DNA of 8,375 nt. It comes from Chloroflexota bacterium (GTDB lineage Bacteria > Chloroflexota > Anaerolineae > Anaerolineales > DRMV01). Below the pieces are notes generated by a model. The model worked only from the letters and a program-made list of their open reading frames with translations, had not been told where the DNA came from and did no database searches. Shown here one piece after another: positions 1 through 5,301 of the stretch. The stretch covers positions 1 through 8,375 of the forward strand of contig JAADEP010000186.1 in NCBI GenBank assembly GCA_013153335.1, read 5' to 3'. Both the position numbers and the translations under genes were made by a program. Numbering within the stretch: position 1 is the stretch's first letter; every line of letters starts with the position of its first letter.

Positions 1-131
1 CTCGCATCTGGGTTGCGATGTCGGTGAGGCGGGCGCGCACGATGGTGACGAGGATTTCGGCAGCCTGCGGGCTTCAAGCGGCCAACAAAAATGGGGGGAA
101 ACGAGACCCCGTGTCTGTGAGGTGTGAACAT
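1..131 (-). other. possible broken or partial minus-strand gene at left edge
   Basis: On the minus strand the last bases before the edge read as plausible protein (residues AAEILVTIVRARLTDIATQM). This frame is closed upstream by a TGA at about 75, and the first usable start is a GTG at 40 without a ribosome binding site. The other open minus frame begins at ATG 131 (MFTPHRHGVSFPPIF...). It becomes His/Arg-rich near 70, exactly where the first frame takes over. This would fit a gene 5' end with one frameshift, or chance. The family is not recognised. Confidence is low because only about 130 bases are visible. Confidence 0.2.
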
Positions 132-446
132 GAAATCCAAGACCTTTTTCGCCGTGTCCTCCTAATCTAAGCCGTTTTCCCGATAAGGTATGCTCCATGT
201 TCTCAAAAAACGCACAAGCCCTGCTTGGCAACTTCGTTTGAGAGTGTTCGCTTTTGCGTATAACCGGTCCTCGGAACGCCGAATCATGCACCCAAGGGAC
301 CGGGCGTCTGCAGACGTGTTGTTGGCGTAGGGTCTCTTGGATGGGGGCTTGTTGGGGGTGAATGGCGCATTGCGCGCAGCGCGTGCGGTAGAATGAATCG
401 CCCCGCCGCGGTATGGACGTAGTGATCTCGTTTGGGGAGAAGGATG
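132..446. other. intergenic region upstream of the SagB-type gene
   Basis: No convincing gene lies here; a minus-strand frame at 162-521 has shadow-like composition and runs into the real gene. Visible elements are a repeat copy at 200-244, a 7-bp inverted repeat CCGGTCC (264-270) / GGACCGG (297-303), and a perfect 12-bp palindrome CGTCTGCAGACG (305-316). Two weak promoter candidates face the downstream gene: TTGAGA (238-243) with TATAAC (259-264), spaced 15, and a lone TAGAAT (389-394). Neither is strong. The palindromes lie between the two candidates and could be operator sites, but nothing proves it. Confidence 0.45.
200..244. repeat. dispersed hairpin repeat, copy 1 (terminator-like on minus strand)
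   Basis: The outer arms TCTCAAA (201-207) and TTTGAGA (237-243) enclose an inner hairpin CAAGC-CCT-GCTTG (215-227). Similar sequence recurs at 5981-6026, with both arms, and at 6096-6130, with the left arm and core only. Shared pieces are CAAAAA-CG-ACAAGCC and ACTT(C)GTTTGAG. Read on the minus strand, the inner hairpin is followed by TGCGTTTTTTG, which resembles an intrinsic terminator. It may be a degraded terminator or repeat family rather than a mobile element. Confidence 0.45.
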
Positions 447-1175
447 ATGGCGAAAAAGCCGTTGGGTCGCCAATATCACGACGCGACCAAGATCACGCCT
501 TGGGGCGTTGCTGCGGATCAAGGATGGCCTCGTCCGCCGCGGCCGCCGTGGTTTAAGACTTACCCTGGCCCGAAGGTGATGTTACCTCCACCTCAGTACC
601 AGGGGCTAACGGTTGAGCAGGCCTTGCGCCAACGCCGTTCCTGGCGGGATTTTGCCCCTCGGGCGATAAGCCTGGCCGCGCTGGGCCAATTGCTGTTTGC
701 CGCGCAAGGCATTACCGGGCGGTACCGCGATCGGCCTTTGCGTACCGCGCCCTCGGCCGGCGCGCTGTATCCTTATGAGCTGTACGCCCTTGTGTATCGA
801 GTGCGCGACCTCGCGGCCGGCGCGTACTATTACGACCCACGCGACCACAGCTTGGCCCTCGTACGCGCGGGCGACCTGCGGGCGGCCATGGCCCATATTG
901 GGCTCGGGCAAGAGCATCTTGTATCGGGCGCGGTGGTTTTTGCTTTAAGTGCGGTGGTCGACCGGGTGCGCTCAAAGTACGGCGAACGCGGTTGGCGTTA
1001 CATCTATATGGAGGCGGGGCACATCAGCCAGAACCTGTATTTGCAAGCGACCTCGTTGGGATTGGGCTCGGTGGCGGTGGGTGCGTTCTACGATGACCAG
1101 ATGAACGCCTTGCTCGGTTTGGACGGTGAGCACGAGACGGTCATGTATCTGCACGCGGTGGGCGTCCTTGGCTAG
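447..1175 (+). CDS. SagB-type dehydrogenase (nitroreductase-fold, FMN-dependent)
   Basis: This 242-residue protein belongs to the SagB/McbC branch of the nitroreductase fold, whose best-known members use FMN to oxidise azolines to azoles in thiazole/oxazole-modified peptides. The family signature RTAPSAGALYPYELY is at residues 99-113. The C-terminal half has the usual RYIYMEAGHISQNLYLQA segment (184-201), then LGLGSVAVGAFYDDQ (204-218) and MYLHAVG (233-239). The N-terminal YHDATK is also typical. The ATG at 447 is chosen because GGAG at 436-439 lies 7 nt upstream; ATG 444 and TTG 432 are less well placed. No YcaO cyclodehydratase or precursor peptide gene is visible, so it is a free-standing member. 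Such stand-alone proteins have unknown substrates. The gene converges with the methyltransferase. Family assignment is firm; the reaction is not. Confidence 0.9.
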   Translation: MAKKPLGRQYHDATKITPWGVAADQGWPRPPRPPWFKTYPGPKVMLPPPQYQGLTVEQALRQRRSWRDFAPRAISLAALGQLLFAAQGITGRYRDRPLRTAPSAGALYPYELYALVYRVRDLAAGAYYYDPRDHSLALVRAGDLRAAMAHIGLGQEHLVSGAVVFALSAVVDRVRSKYGERGWRYIYMEAGHISQNLYLQATSLGLGSVAVGAFYDDQMNALLGLDGEHETVMYLHAVGVLG

Positions 1176-1202
1176 CGTGAGGCTTTTGCGTATGCGACGC
1201 TA
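1173..1202. terminator. inverted repeat spanning two convergent stop codons (weak terminator candidate)
   Basis: TAGCGT (1173-1178) and ACGCTA (1197-1202) form a 6-bp inverted repeat with an 18-nt loop. The left arm contains the SagB-type gene's TAG stop and the right arm the complement of the methyltransferase's TAG stop. There is no T-tract on either side, so a role as a bidirectional terminator is only suggested by position. Confidence 0.3.
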
Positions 1203-1967
1203 CGAGTCCGAAAGGGAAGGGGTATCGACCTCGAGGACCGCGGTATATACCATGGCTTGCTTGAGGGGTGCGTGGGGGATATACCGCCCCTGCGTATAGT
1301 CCATTCGACCGCCGGGGTGCAGGCTTCGCAACCTTAGGCCCGTGCCTTCCAGCAGCAGCCGCAGGTCCGCGGGCGAATAGCAACGCAACGATTGCCGGAC
1401 CCGCTCGCCCTGATATTCCCATTCGTCGATCCAGCGGCAGCCTTCGGCATCAAAGTCATACGTGCGTTGCGCTTTCCCAACCCGCATGCGATACCCTGCA
1501 GACTGGGCAGCATGCCAGGGTGTATAGACCTCGATGAGGGCCTTGCCGTGGGGCTTCAGCCAATGCCGGATCCGGCGCAATAGGCGGCGTTGGTCTTCGT
1601 CCGTGCCGGTGCCGAAGCCATCCCAATACACGACCGCGTCCCAGTTTGATGCGGGCAGGTCCACGAGGTGAAAGTCAGCCTCAATGACGGTCACGCGTGC
1701 AGCCAGGTGGTGTTGGGCCACCTGCGTGCGGATGTGCTCCACGAGCAGGGGCTCACGCTCCAACGCGTCCACCGTATATCCCAACTCGGCCAGTGCGAGG
1801 GCATCCTGGCCACCCCCGGCGCCGAGTTCTAGCACACGCTGCGGAGGTGGTCCCAGGATGCCCCGAACCCATCGCGCTTTTTGACGGTGCCAGGGCCCGA
1901 CCGGTTGGGTGTAATAGCCCGACCAAAGTGCTTGCTTGTGGTAGAAAATCCGATGCTCATCGTCCAT
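1200..1967 (-). CDS. class I SAM-dependent methyltransferase
   Basis: The 255-residue protein has the Rossmann-type methyltransferase fold. Motif I is VLELGAGGG at residues 45-53, and the acidic end of strand 2 (DALE, 67-70) would bind the SAM ribose. EADF (96-99) follows, then motif IV-like DAVVYWDGFG (110-119) and the strand after WLKPHGKALIEVY (136-148). The C-terminal CYSPADLRLLLEGTGLRL segment is typical of small-molecule methyltransferases of the UbiE/tellurite-resistance-like kind. The substrate cannot be read from sequence. The ATG at 1967 has GAGG 6 nt upstream. The gene starts 30 nt after the PhnD-like gene on the same strand, so the two are probably co-transcribed, and it converges with the SagB-type gene. 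Fold assignment is secure; biological role unknown. Confidence 0.88.
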   Translation of the reverse strand: MDDEHRIFYHKQALWSGYYTQPVGPWHRQKARWVRGILGPPPQRVLELGAGGGQDALALAELGYTVDALEREPLLVEHIRTQVAQHHLAARVTVIEADFHLVDLPASNWDAVVYWDGFGTGTDEDQRRLLRRIRHWLKPHGKALIEVYTPWHAAQSAGYRMRVGKAQRTYDFDAEGCRWIDEWEYQGERVRQSLRCYSPADLRLLLEGTGLRLRSLHPGGRMDYTQGRYIPHAPLKQAMVYTAVLEVDTPSLSDS

Positions 1968-1997
1968 CGGAGTCCTCGAATTTTCCCGCGCGCGGAT

Positions 1998-2768
1998 TTA
2001 AGCCTGTGGGTCTTGGGTGGTTTCTAACAGCGCTTTGAGCGCGGCTTCGCCTCGGGCGACGGCTTCGCGCAGCGGCTCTAGCGACGTAATGGGGAGCCAG
2101 CGTTCCATCCCCAGACCGGTCAGGATGCGGCGCCCTTCGGGGGTTTGATGCATGGTGAGGAGCGCTTCTTGGCACGCGGTGCGCAGGGCTTCGGGCGCCT
2201 GCGCGGTGAGCGCGAATCCGTGAAAGGCAAAATCGACTTCGGCTTCACCGACAACCTGGGTGCCTTCGCGGCTGACATCGCGGAGGTGTTCGTAAACCTC
2301 CTTATAGACCAGCCCGAAGGGCACGCGGCCTTCGGCCACCCAGCGCACCACTTGCAGCCACGACTCGGCCAACACGATACGCCCGGGCCGGAGCCCTCGC
2401 TGCTGGGCGATGTAGAGCCCGAGATATGAGGCGAATTGCCGCGGCACAATGGCCCACGTCGCGCCGTTGAGAGCTGCTTCGTCCTTGGGTTGGTCCGCGG
2501 CCGCAATCGCGACCACGGCCTCGGGGTGGGGCGAACGAGCCAGCGCGGTAAAGCCGCGCGTTTCCACAACCGAAAGCAAATCTAACGGATTGAGATACCC
2601 TGCTGCCAGGCGCGGCATGCCTTCCCGGTAAAAGGTTTCAAAGTCCATATAGTATTGCGCTGGATACGGACAACCAGCACGACGACGAAGATACAACTCC
2701 AGTTCCACCCAGGCGGGCAAATTCCGCACCGCATCGTGCGGGCACAACGAAAAGATTTCCTCGCTCAT
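1998..2768 (-). CDS. PhnD-like (phosphonate/phosphite-type) solute-binding protein without signal peptide
   Basis: The 256-residue protein resembles the PhnD family of periplasmic binding proteins, which normally capture phosphonate, phosphite or phosphate for an ABC importer. Supporting features are the N-terminal CPHDAVRNLPAWVELELYL, the DFETFYREG segment (42-50), GYLNPLDLL (57-65), a hinge-like ATWAIVP (103-109), RIVLAESWLQVVRWVAEGRVPFGLV (130-154), and a C-terminal helix near RRILTGLGMERWLP (213-226). There is no signal peptide, lipobox or membrane segment, and no ATPase or permease gene nearby, so a cytoplasmic ligand-binding or sensing role is inferred. The ATG at 2768 has AGGAGG (2774-2779) 5 nt upstream, a strong ribosome binding site. 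It is the first gene of a probable two-gene operon with the methyltransferase. A more distant family of the same fold is possible. Confidence 0.75.
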   Translation of the reverse strand: MSEEIFSLCPHDAVRNLPAWVELELYLRRRAGCPYPAQYYMDFETFYREGMPRLAAGYLNPLDLLSVVETRGFTALARSPHPEAVVAIAAADQPKDEAALNGATWAIVPRQFASYLGLYIAQQRGLRPGRIVLAESWLQVVRWVAEGRVPFGLVYKEVYEHLRDVSREGTQVVGEAEVDFAFHGFALTAQAPEALRTACQEALLTMHQTPEGRRILTGLGMERWLPITSLEPLREAVARGEAALKALLETTQDPQA

Positions 2769-2803
2769 CTTGGCCTCCTAACGCGCGTTTTGGAGCTGCC
2801 GCC

Positions 2804-2817
2804 CACTTTACACTTTA
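2804..2817. repeat. 7-bp tandem repeat in the PhnD-like gene leader
   Basis: CACTTTA occurs twice without spacing (2804-2810 and 2811-2817). On the minus strand it reads TAAAGTG twice, about 40 nt upstream of the start codon. TAAAGT matches 4 of 6 positions of a -10 box, so promoter or operator use is possible but weakly supported. Confidence 0.4.
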
Positions 2818-2821
2818 CGCC

Positions 2822-2858
2822 AAATTTTGGCTTTGCGCCCGCGCGAAAGCCAAAATTT
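2822..2858. repeat. 13-bp perfect inverted repeat upstream of the PhnD-like operon
   Basis: AAATTTTGGCTTT (2822-2834) is matched exactly by its complement AAAGCCAAAATTT (2846-2858), with an 11-nt GC-rich loop that can add three more pairs. It lies between the tRNA terminator and the PhnD-like start codon. It could be an operator, a 5' leader hairpin or a back-up terminator. It is followed on the plus strand by CTTCTTTTT, but no plus-strand gene ends here. Confidence 0.6.
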
Positions 2859-2876
2859 TAGCTTCTTTTTAAAATC

Positions 2877-2898
2877 AAAAGGCCCCCACCTTGGGGGC
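2877..2898 (-). terminator. Rho-independent terminator of the tRNA unit
   Basis: On the minus strand, stem GCCCCCA pairs with TGGGGGC (2882-2888 with 2892-2898) around a 3-nt loop. It is followed by CTTTTGATTTT. It begins only 5 nt after the discriminator base of tRNA-Thr, which is where a tRNA operon terminator is expected. Confidence 0.85.
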
Positions 2899-2902
2899 TG
2901 AA

Positions 2903-2975
2903 AGCCACCGGCGGGATTTGAACCCGCGACCCGTCGCTTACGAGGCGACTGCTCTGCCGGCTGAGCTACGGTGGC
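2903..2975 (-). tRNA. tRNA-Thr (anticodon CGT)
   Basis: The full cloverleaf folds. Acceptor arm GCCACCG/CGGTGGC, D-arm GCTC/GAGC, anticodon arm GTCGC/GCGAC with loop CTCGTAA (anticodon CGT, reads ACG), 5-nt variable loop, and T-arm GCGGG/CCCGC with loop TTCAAAT. The discriminator is T and CCA is not encoded, so it must be added after transcription. It is the second gene of a two-tRNA unit, 40 nt downstream of tRNA-Arg and just before a terminator. Confidence 0.97.
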
Positions 2976-3014
2976 CTGCGTACCCAATTATAGTCGATGC
3001 AAATGTGAAATGCA

Positions 3015-3087
3015 AGCCCCAGGAGGGACTCGAACCCTCAACCCGCCGCTTAGGAGGCGGCTGCTCTATCCTTTGAGCTACTGGGGC
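3015..3087 (-). tRNA. tRNA-Arg (anticodon CCT)
   Basis: The full cloverleaf folds. Acceptor arm GCCCCAG/CTGGGGC, D-arm GCTC/GAGC with an A at the A20-like position of the D-loop (a known arginine identity element), anticodon arm GCCGC/GCGGC with loop CTCCTAA (anticodon CCT, reads AGG), and T-arm GAGGG/CCCTC with loop TTCGAGT. CCA is not encoded. The discriminator reads T, whereas A or G is the usual base for bacterial tRNA-Arg. It is the first gene of the tRNA unit. Confidence 0.97.
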
Positions 3088-3107
3088 TGACGGTTGGACC
3101 TTTGATA

Positions 3108-3116
3108 ATGATACCA
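3108..3116 (-). promoter_or_regulatory. extended -10 promoter for the tRNA-Arg/tRNA-Thr unit
   Basis: On the minus strand TGGTATCAT combines a TGn extension with a TATCAT -10 box. It ends 20 nt before the first base of tRNA-Arg, giving a leader of roughly 12-14 nt. No good -35 box is seen at normal spacing, which extended -10 promoters can do without. Confidence 0.6.
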
Positions 3117-3189
3117 CATCTTGGAAGACGGGTTCGAAGCAACGCTTATGCCAGGGCCAAGCCCAAGCAACGCCCACCCGGGTTTCGGC

Positions 3190-3230
3190 GGCTGGGCTTC
3201 ATCCTTTGTGGGTTGTGGACGAAGCCAGCC
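3190..3230. repeat. bulged inverted repeat between moeA and the tRNA unit
   Basis: GGCTGGGCTTC (3190-3200) pairs with GAAGCCAGCC (3221-3230), giving 10 bp with one bulged G and a 20-nt loop. It lies downstream of the moeA stop codon. There is no T-tract, so intrinsic termination is not clear. The rest of 3117-3315 shows no gene. Confidence 0.4.
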
Positions 3231-3315
3231 CATCCAAACCCGGTCACGCAAAAAGCAGCGAGGCACGGGACGGCCTGCGCCGCTGTCGCCCCTGTGCGAA
3301 CGAGTTTGCCCGGGT

Positions 3316-4548
3316 TTACAAGAGCGCGTAGACGTCCAGTTCTGTGCCCGCGGGCAAGCCCGTGGCGTCGGCCGGAACCCGGATTAAACCGTCGGCCTCG
3401 ACCAGGCGGAAGATGAGGTTGCTTTTGTAGAACACGACTTCGGCCTCGAAGCCGTGTTCCGTCTCGTGTAGGCGCACTGGGATCCACTCTTCACGTCCCG
3501 CCTCCGAGGGCGCGTTGTTGCGCAGGATCGCGCGCCAGCGGGGCCAGGGGCGAGCGCGGGCCGCTTGCAGCCGTTCCAAGGCCGGGATAACGAACCAAAG
3601 CATGTTGATGAACGCGCTTACGGGGTTGCCGGGCAGGCCGATGATGGGTTTGCCCTGCGCGACGCCCAGGATGGTCGGTTTGCCCGGTTTGAGGCGCAAC
3701 CCGTGGACCAGCACGCCCGGCTCGCCCAGGCGGTTGATCACCGTCGCGGTCATATCGCGCGTGCTCGCCGAGGAACCCGCGGTGATGACCACCATGTCGC
3801 ACTCGTCAAAGGCCTGTTTGGCCGTGCGATACAGCGCTTCTTCATCATCGGGAACGATGCCGTACCGTTTGGGTTCGGCCGCCCAGGACTGCAGGATCGC
3901 GCTCAAGGTGTAGGAATTGATGTCCCGCACTTGCCCCGGCCCGGGCTGCACCTCGGGCGGGACGACCTCGTCCCCCGTCGAGATCACGCCGACCTTGACC
4001 AGTGAGCGCACACGCACTTGGGTTCGGCCCAGGGCCATGAGGCCACCGACCTCCGCGGCCCGAATCCGGGTCCCGGCCGGGATGATGCGTTGCCCTTGGG
4101 CGACATCTTCGCCCACTTCGATCACGTTTTCGCCCACGGCCACGGCCTTGAGCACTTCGACCTCGTCCTCTCGGCTGTGCTGAGTGTGCTCAAGCATAAC
4201 AACCGCGTCCGCACCTTCGGGGAGCATCCCGCCGGTGTGGATGAGCGCCGCCTGCCCGGCTTGAAGCTGGAAGGTGGGCTTGGCGCCCATGGGCACTTCG
4301 CCTACCAGGGTCAAATAAGCCGGAAGGGCTTCCGAAGCTCCGTGGGTGTCGGCCGCCCGCACGGCGTAGCCGTCCACGGTGGAGCGACGAAAGCCCGGGA
4401 TGGGTTCGTGCGCGACGATGTCTTCGGCCAGAACCCGGCCCAGTGCGGCCAGACTGGGTACGGTTTCTTCCCCTACCCGATGGGTGACCGCTCGTAGCCA
4501 TTCGTGTCGCGCTTCGTCGGGGTCGGCCAGAATCAGGAACTCCGGCAT
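3316..4548 (-). CDS. moeA: molybdopterin molybdenumtransferase MoeA
   Basis: MoeA inserts molybdenum into adenylylated molybdopterin to form active molybdenum cofactor in the cytoplasm. The 410-residue length is normal for the family. Visible landmarks are FRRSTVDGYAVRA (53-65, with the conserved DGYA), TGGMLPEGADAVVMLE (105-120), VGEDVAQG (145-152), STGDEVV (190-196) opening the molybdopterin-binding domain, DINSY (209-213), TAGSSASTRDM (256-266), LKPGKPT (286-292) and GLPGNPVSA (304-312), then a C-terminal beta domain. The family's usual glycine-rich GGVS-type loop is replaced by GSSAS, a variant I associate with MoeA-like proteins that elsewhere carry a binding-protein domain; here that domain is absent. 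The ATG at 4548 is preferred over an upstream in-frame start at 4641 because GGAGG (4553-4557) is correctly spaced and the conserved sequence begins here. No other cofactor genes are in the window. Confidence 0.95.
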   Translation of the reverse strand: MPEFLILADPDEARHEWLRAVTHRVGEETVPSLAALGRVLAEDIVAHEPIPGFRRSTVDGYAVRAADTHGASEALPAYLTLVGEVPMGAKPTFQLQAGQAALIHTGGMLPEGADAVVMLEHTQHSREDEVEVLKAVAVGENVIEVGEDVAQGQRIIPAGTRIRAAEVGGLMALGRTQVRVRSLVKVGVISTGDEVVPPEVQPGPGQVRDINSYTLSAILQSWAAEPKRYGIVPDDEEALYRTAKQAFDECDMVVITAGSSASTRDMTATVINRLGEPGVLVHGLRLKPGKPTILGVAQGKPIIGLPGNPVSAFINMLWFVIPALERLQAARARPWPRWRAILRNNAPSEAGREEWIPVRLHETEHGFEAEVVFYKSNLIFRLVEADGLIRVPADATGLPAGTELDVYALL

Positions 4549-4584
4549 GCTTTCCTCCGTGTGCTCAAGACATTTGCGATTAGG

Positions 4585-4590
4585 ATTGTA
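4585..4590 (-). promoter_or_regulatory. candidate -10 box for moeA
   Basis: TACAAT on the minus strand matches 5 of 6 consensus positions and lies 36 nt upstream of the moeA ATG, leaving room for a leader of about 30 nt with the GGAGG site. No clear -35 box or TGn extension accompanies it. Confidence 0.4.
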
Positions 4591-4823
4591 CAACAAGACC
4601 TGGCTTTGGGGCCAGCCCTGGGACAAGGGTGCCATCCACATGGGAGAAACTCGGCTCGCGGGACGCAGAAGCCCGGTTCGCCCGCGCGGCCGCTCCTTGT
4701 TCGGGGGCTCTTCCGTTCGCTAGATCTCCTTTCGGCCTTCGCAGCTTGCCCCACGTCATCCCAGGTCTGGCTTGCTTTCGGATTTCTGAAACCCGCCGGG
4801 TACATGCAAAGGTTGTAGAAATG
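4591..4823. other. intergenic stretch upstream of moeA
   Basis: Several frames are open here on both strands, but all are rich in Arg, Ala, Gly and Pro, overlap each other and lack ribosome binding sites. I see no supported gene. The only structure noted is an imperfect 17-nt palindrome around 4778-4796 (CGGATTTC with GAAACCCG, one mismatch). Confidence 0.4.
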
Positions 4824-5102
4824 TTAAGGGGCGAGGGGGAGACGAAGGGGGCTGTCGCCGTTGAGCCAGGCAGAGCAGGCCTTGAGCACCGCCTCCCCGC
4901 TCGCCATTTCCCATGGCGCATGGTCGTTCCAAAGCCGATTGAGGGCGTGGGTCGTGGTTTCTGGGGGCGAAATCCTGGGTTGGGCGAGCATCATCCGCTG
5001 CAGACTGGCTCTTGTTTTATCGCTCACTTCTACGAGATTTGCCTGCACCCAAGTACGACGAAGGGTTGCGTAACACCCGGAATCAAGTATACTATGGGTC
5101 AA
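4824..5102 (-). CDS. hypothetical small protein, possible ribbon-helix-helix-like antitoxin
   Basis: The frame encodes up to 92 residues from a TTG start. A GTG at 5048 would give a 74-residue protein and looks more natural, because a TATACT box at about 5086-5091 lies downstream of the TTG. The middle, NLVEVSDKTRASLQRMMLAQ then SPPETTTHALNRLW, has the strand-helix-helix rhythm (V-x-V-S, then S-x-x-E-T with A-L) of small DNA-binding antitoxins. That is pattern reading, not a recognised family match. Codons towards the 3' end are GC-rich at third positions, as in real genes nearby. There is no clear ribosome binding site and no toxin partner on this strand. It could be spurious. Confidence 0.3.
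   Translation of the reverse strand: MTHSILDSGCYATLRRTWVQANLVEVSDKTRASLQRMMLAQPRISPPETTTHALNRLWNDHAPWEMASGEAVLKACSAWLNGDSPLRLPLAP
5066..5093 (+). promoter_or_regulatory. candidate sigma-70-type promoter with palindromic -10
   Basis: TTGCGT (5066-5071), a 16-nt spacer and TATACT (5088-5093) form a good plus-strand promoter. The -10 sits inside the palindrome AGTATACT (5086-5093), so a minus-strand -10 is also present. It points towards the remnant frame, the attC-like hairpin and then mntA-hepT. Confidence 0.45.
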
Positions 5103-5177
5103 GGTGGCAAAGAAGTTAATGCTATCTGCATTTATCGGAAAGGTAAATGGCAGTCTTTGCCTTTCGAGAAAGGTTGA
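5094..5177 (+). pseudogene. possible gene remnant
   Basis: The frame ends ...KEVNAICIYRKGKWQSLPFEKG and stops with TGA two bases before the hairpin at 5180. It looks protein-like and is less GC-rich than its surroundings, but it has no ribosome binding site and starts inside a -10 box. An overlapping frame (5104-5223, starting MAKKLMLSAFIGKVNGS) is equally possible. It may be the 3' end of a lost gene. The family is not recognised. Confidence 0.2.
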
Positions 5178-5179
5178 TC

Positions 5180-5243
5180 GCGTCCAGCGGCCTAGCGTCG
5201 CCTCACCGCGCTCGGCTTGCTAGCCGCTGACGCAATTGTTAGC
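5180..5243. repeat. attC-like imperfect hairpin
   Basis: The left arm GCGTC-c-AGCGGC-c-TAGC (5180-5196) pairs with GCTA-GCCGCT-GACGC (5219-5233). This makes a 15-bp stem with two single unpaired bases, both on the left arm, and a 22-nt loop. GTTAGC follows at 5239-5243. Imperfect stems with extrahelical bases on one arm and a terminal GTTAGG-like core are the hallmark of integron attC sites. The opposite YYAAC-type core is not found on the left, and no integrase is in the window, so this could also be a solo or decayed site or another structured repeat. Confidence 0.45.
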
Positions 5244-5289
5244 AGCAAAAGGGTTGAAACTGCTCTGCCATGACTTGTATTTCCTGAGG

Positions 5290-5295
5290 TACAAT
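5290..5295 (+). promoter_or_regulatory. candidate -10 box directly upstream of mntA
   Basis: TACAAT ends 6 nt before the mntA ATG. If used, transcription would start at or next to the A of the ATG, giving a leaderless message. No convincing -35 box or ribosome binding site precedes the gene; GAGG at 5286-5289 is 12 nt away and overlaps the promoter. Confidence 0.4.
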
Positions 5296-5301
5296 AAAGT
5301 T

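Noticed and set aside
162..521. 119-codon minus-strand frame running into the SagB-type gene
   Set aside because: It is Arg/Ser-rich, has no ribosome binding site, overlaps the start of a well-supported gene and includes the repeat at 200-244.
3491..4501. Several long frames overlapping moeA on both strands
   Set aside because: They are shadows caused by high GC. Only the moeA frame carries conserved family motifs.
4549..4641. Upstream in-frame start extending moeA by 31 residues
   Set aside because: The added residues are unlike the family, cover the TACAAT box, and lack a ribosome binding site. GGAGG fits the ATG at 4548.
4770..4800. T-arm-like sequence resembling a tRNA end
   Set aside because: The CGG-TTTC/GAAA-CCG palindrome is not accompanied by acceptor, D or anticodon arms.
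4629..5177. 182-codon plus-strand frame upstream of mntA
   Set aside because: It has no ribosome binding site and its composition changes along its length. It overlaps the moeA promoter region and the opposite-strand candidate. Only its last part (5094-5177) looks protein-like and is listed as a remnant.
5236..5301. TTG start extending mntA by 22 residues
   Set aside because: It lies in the tail of the attC-like hairpin, upstream of the candidate -10 box, and adds residues outside the conserved family region.
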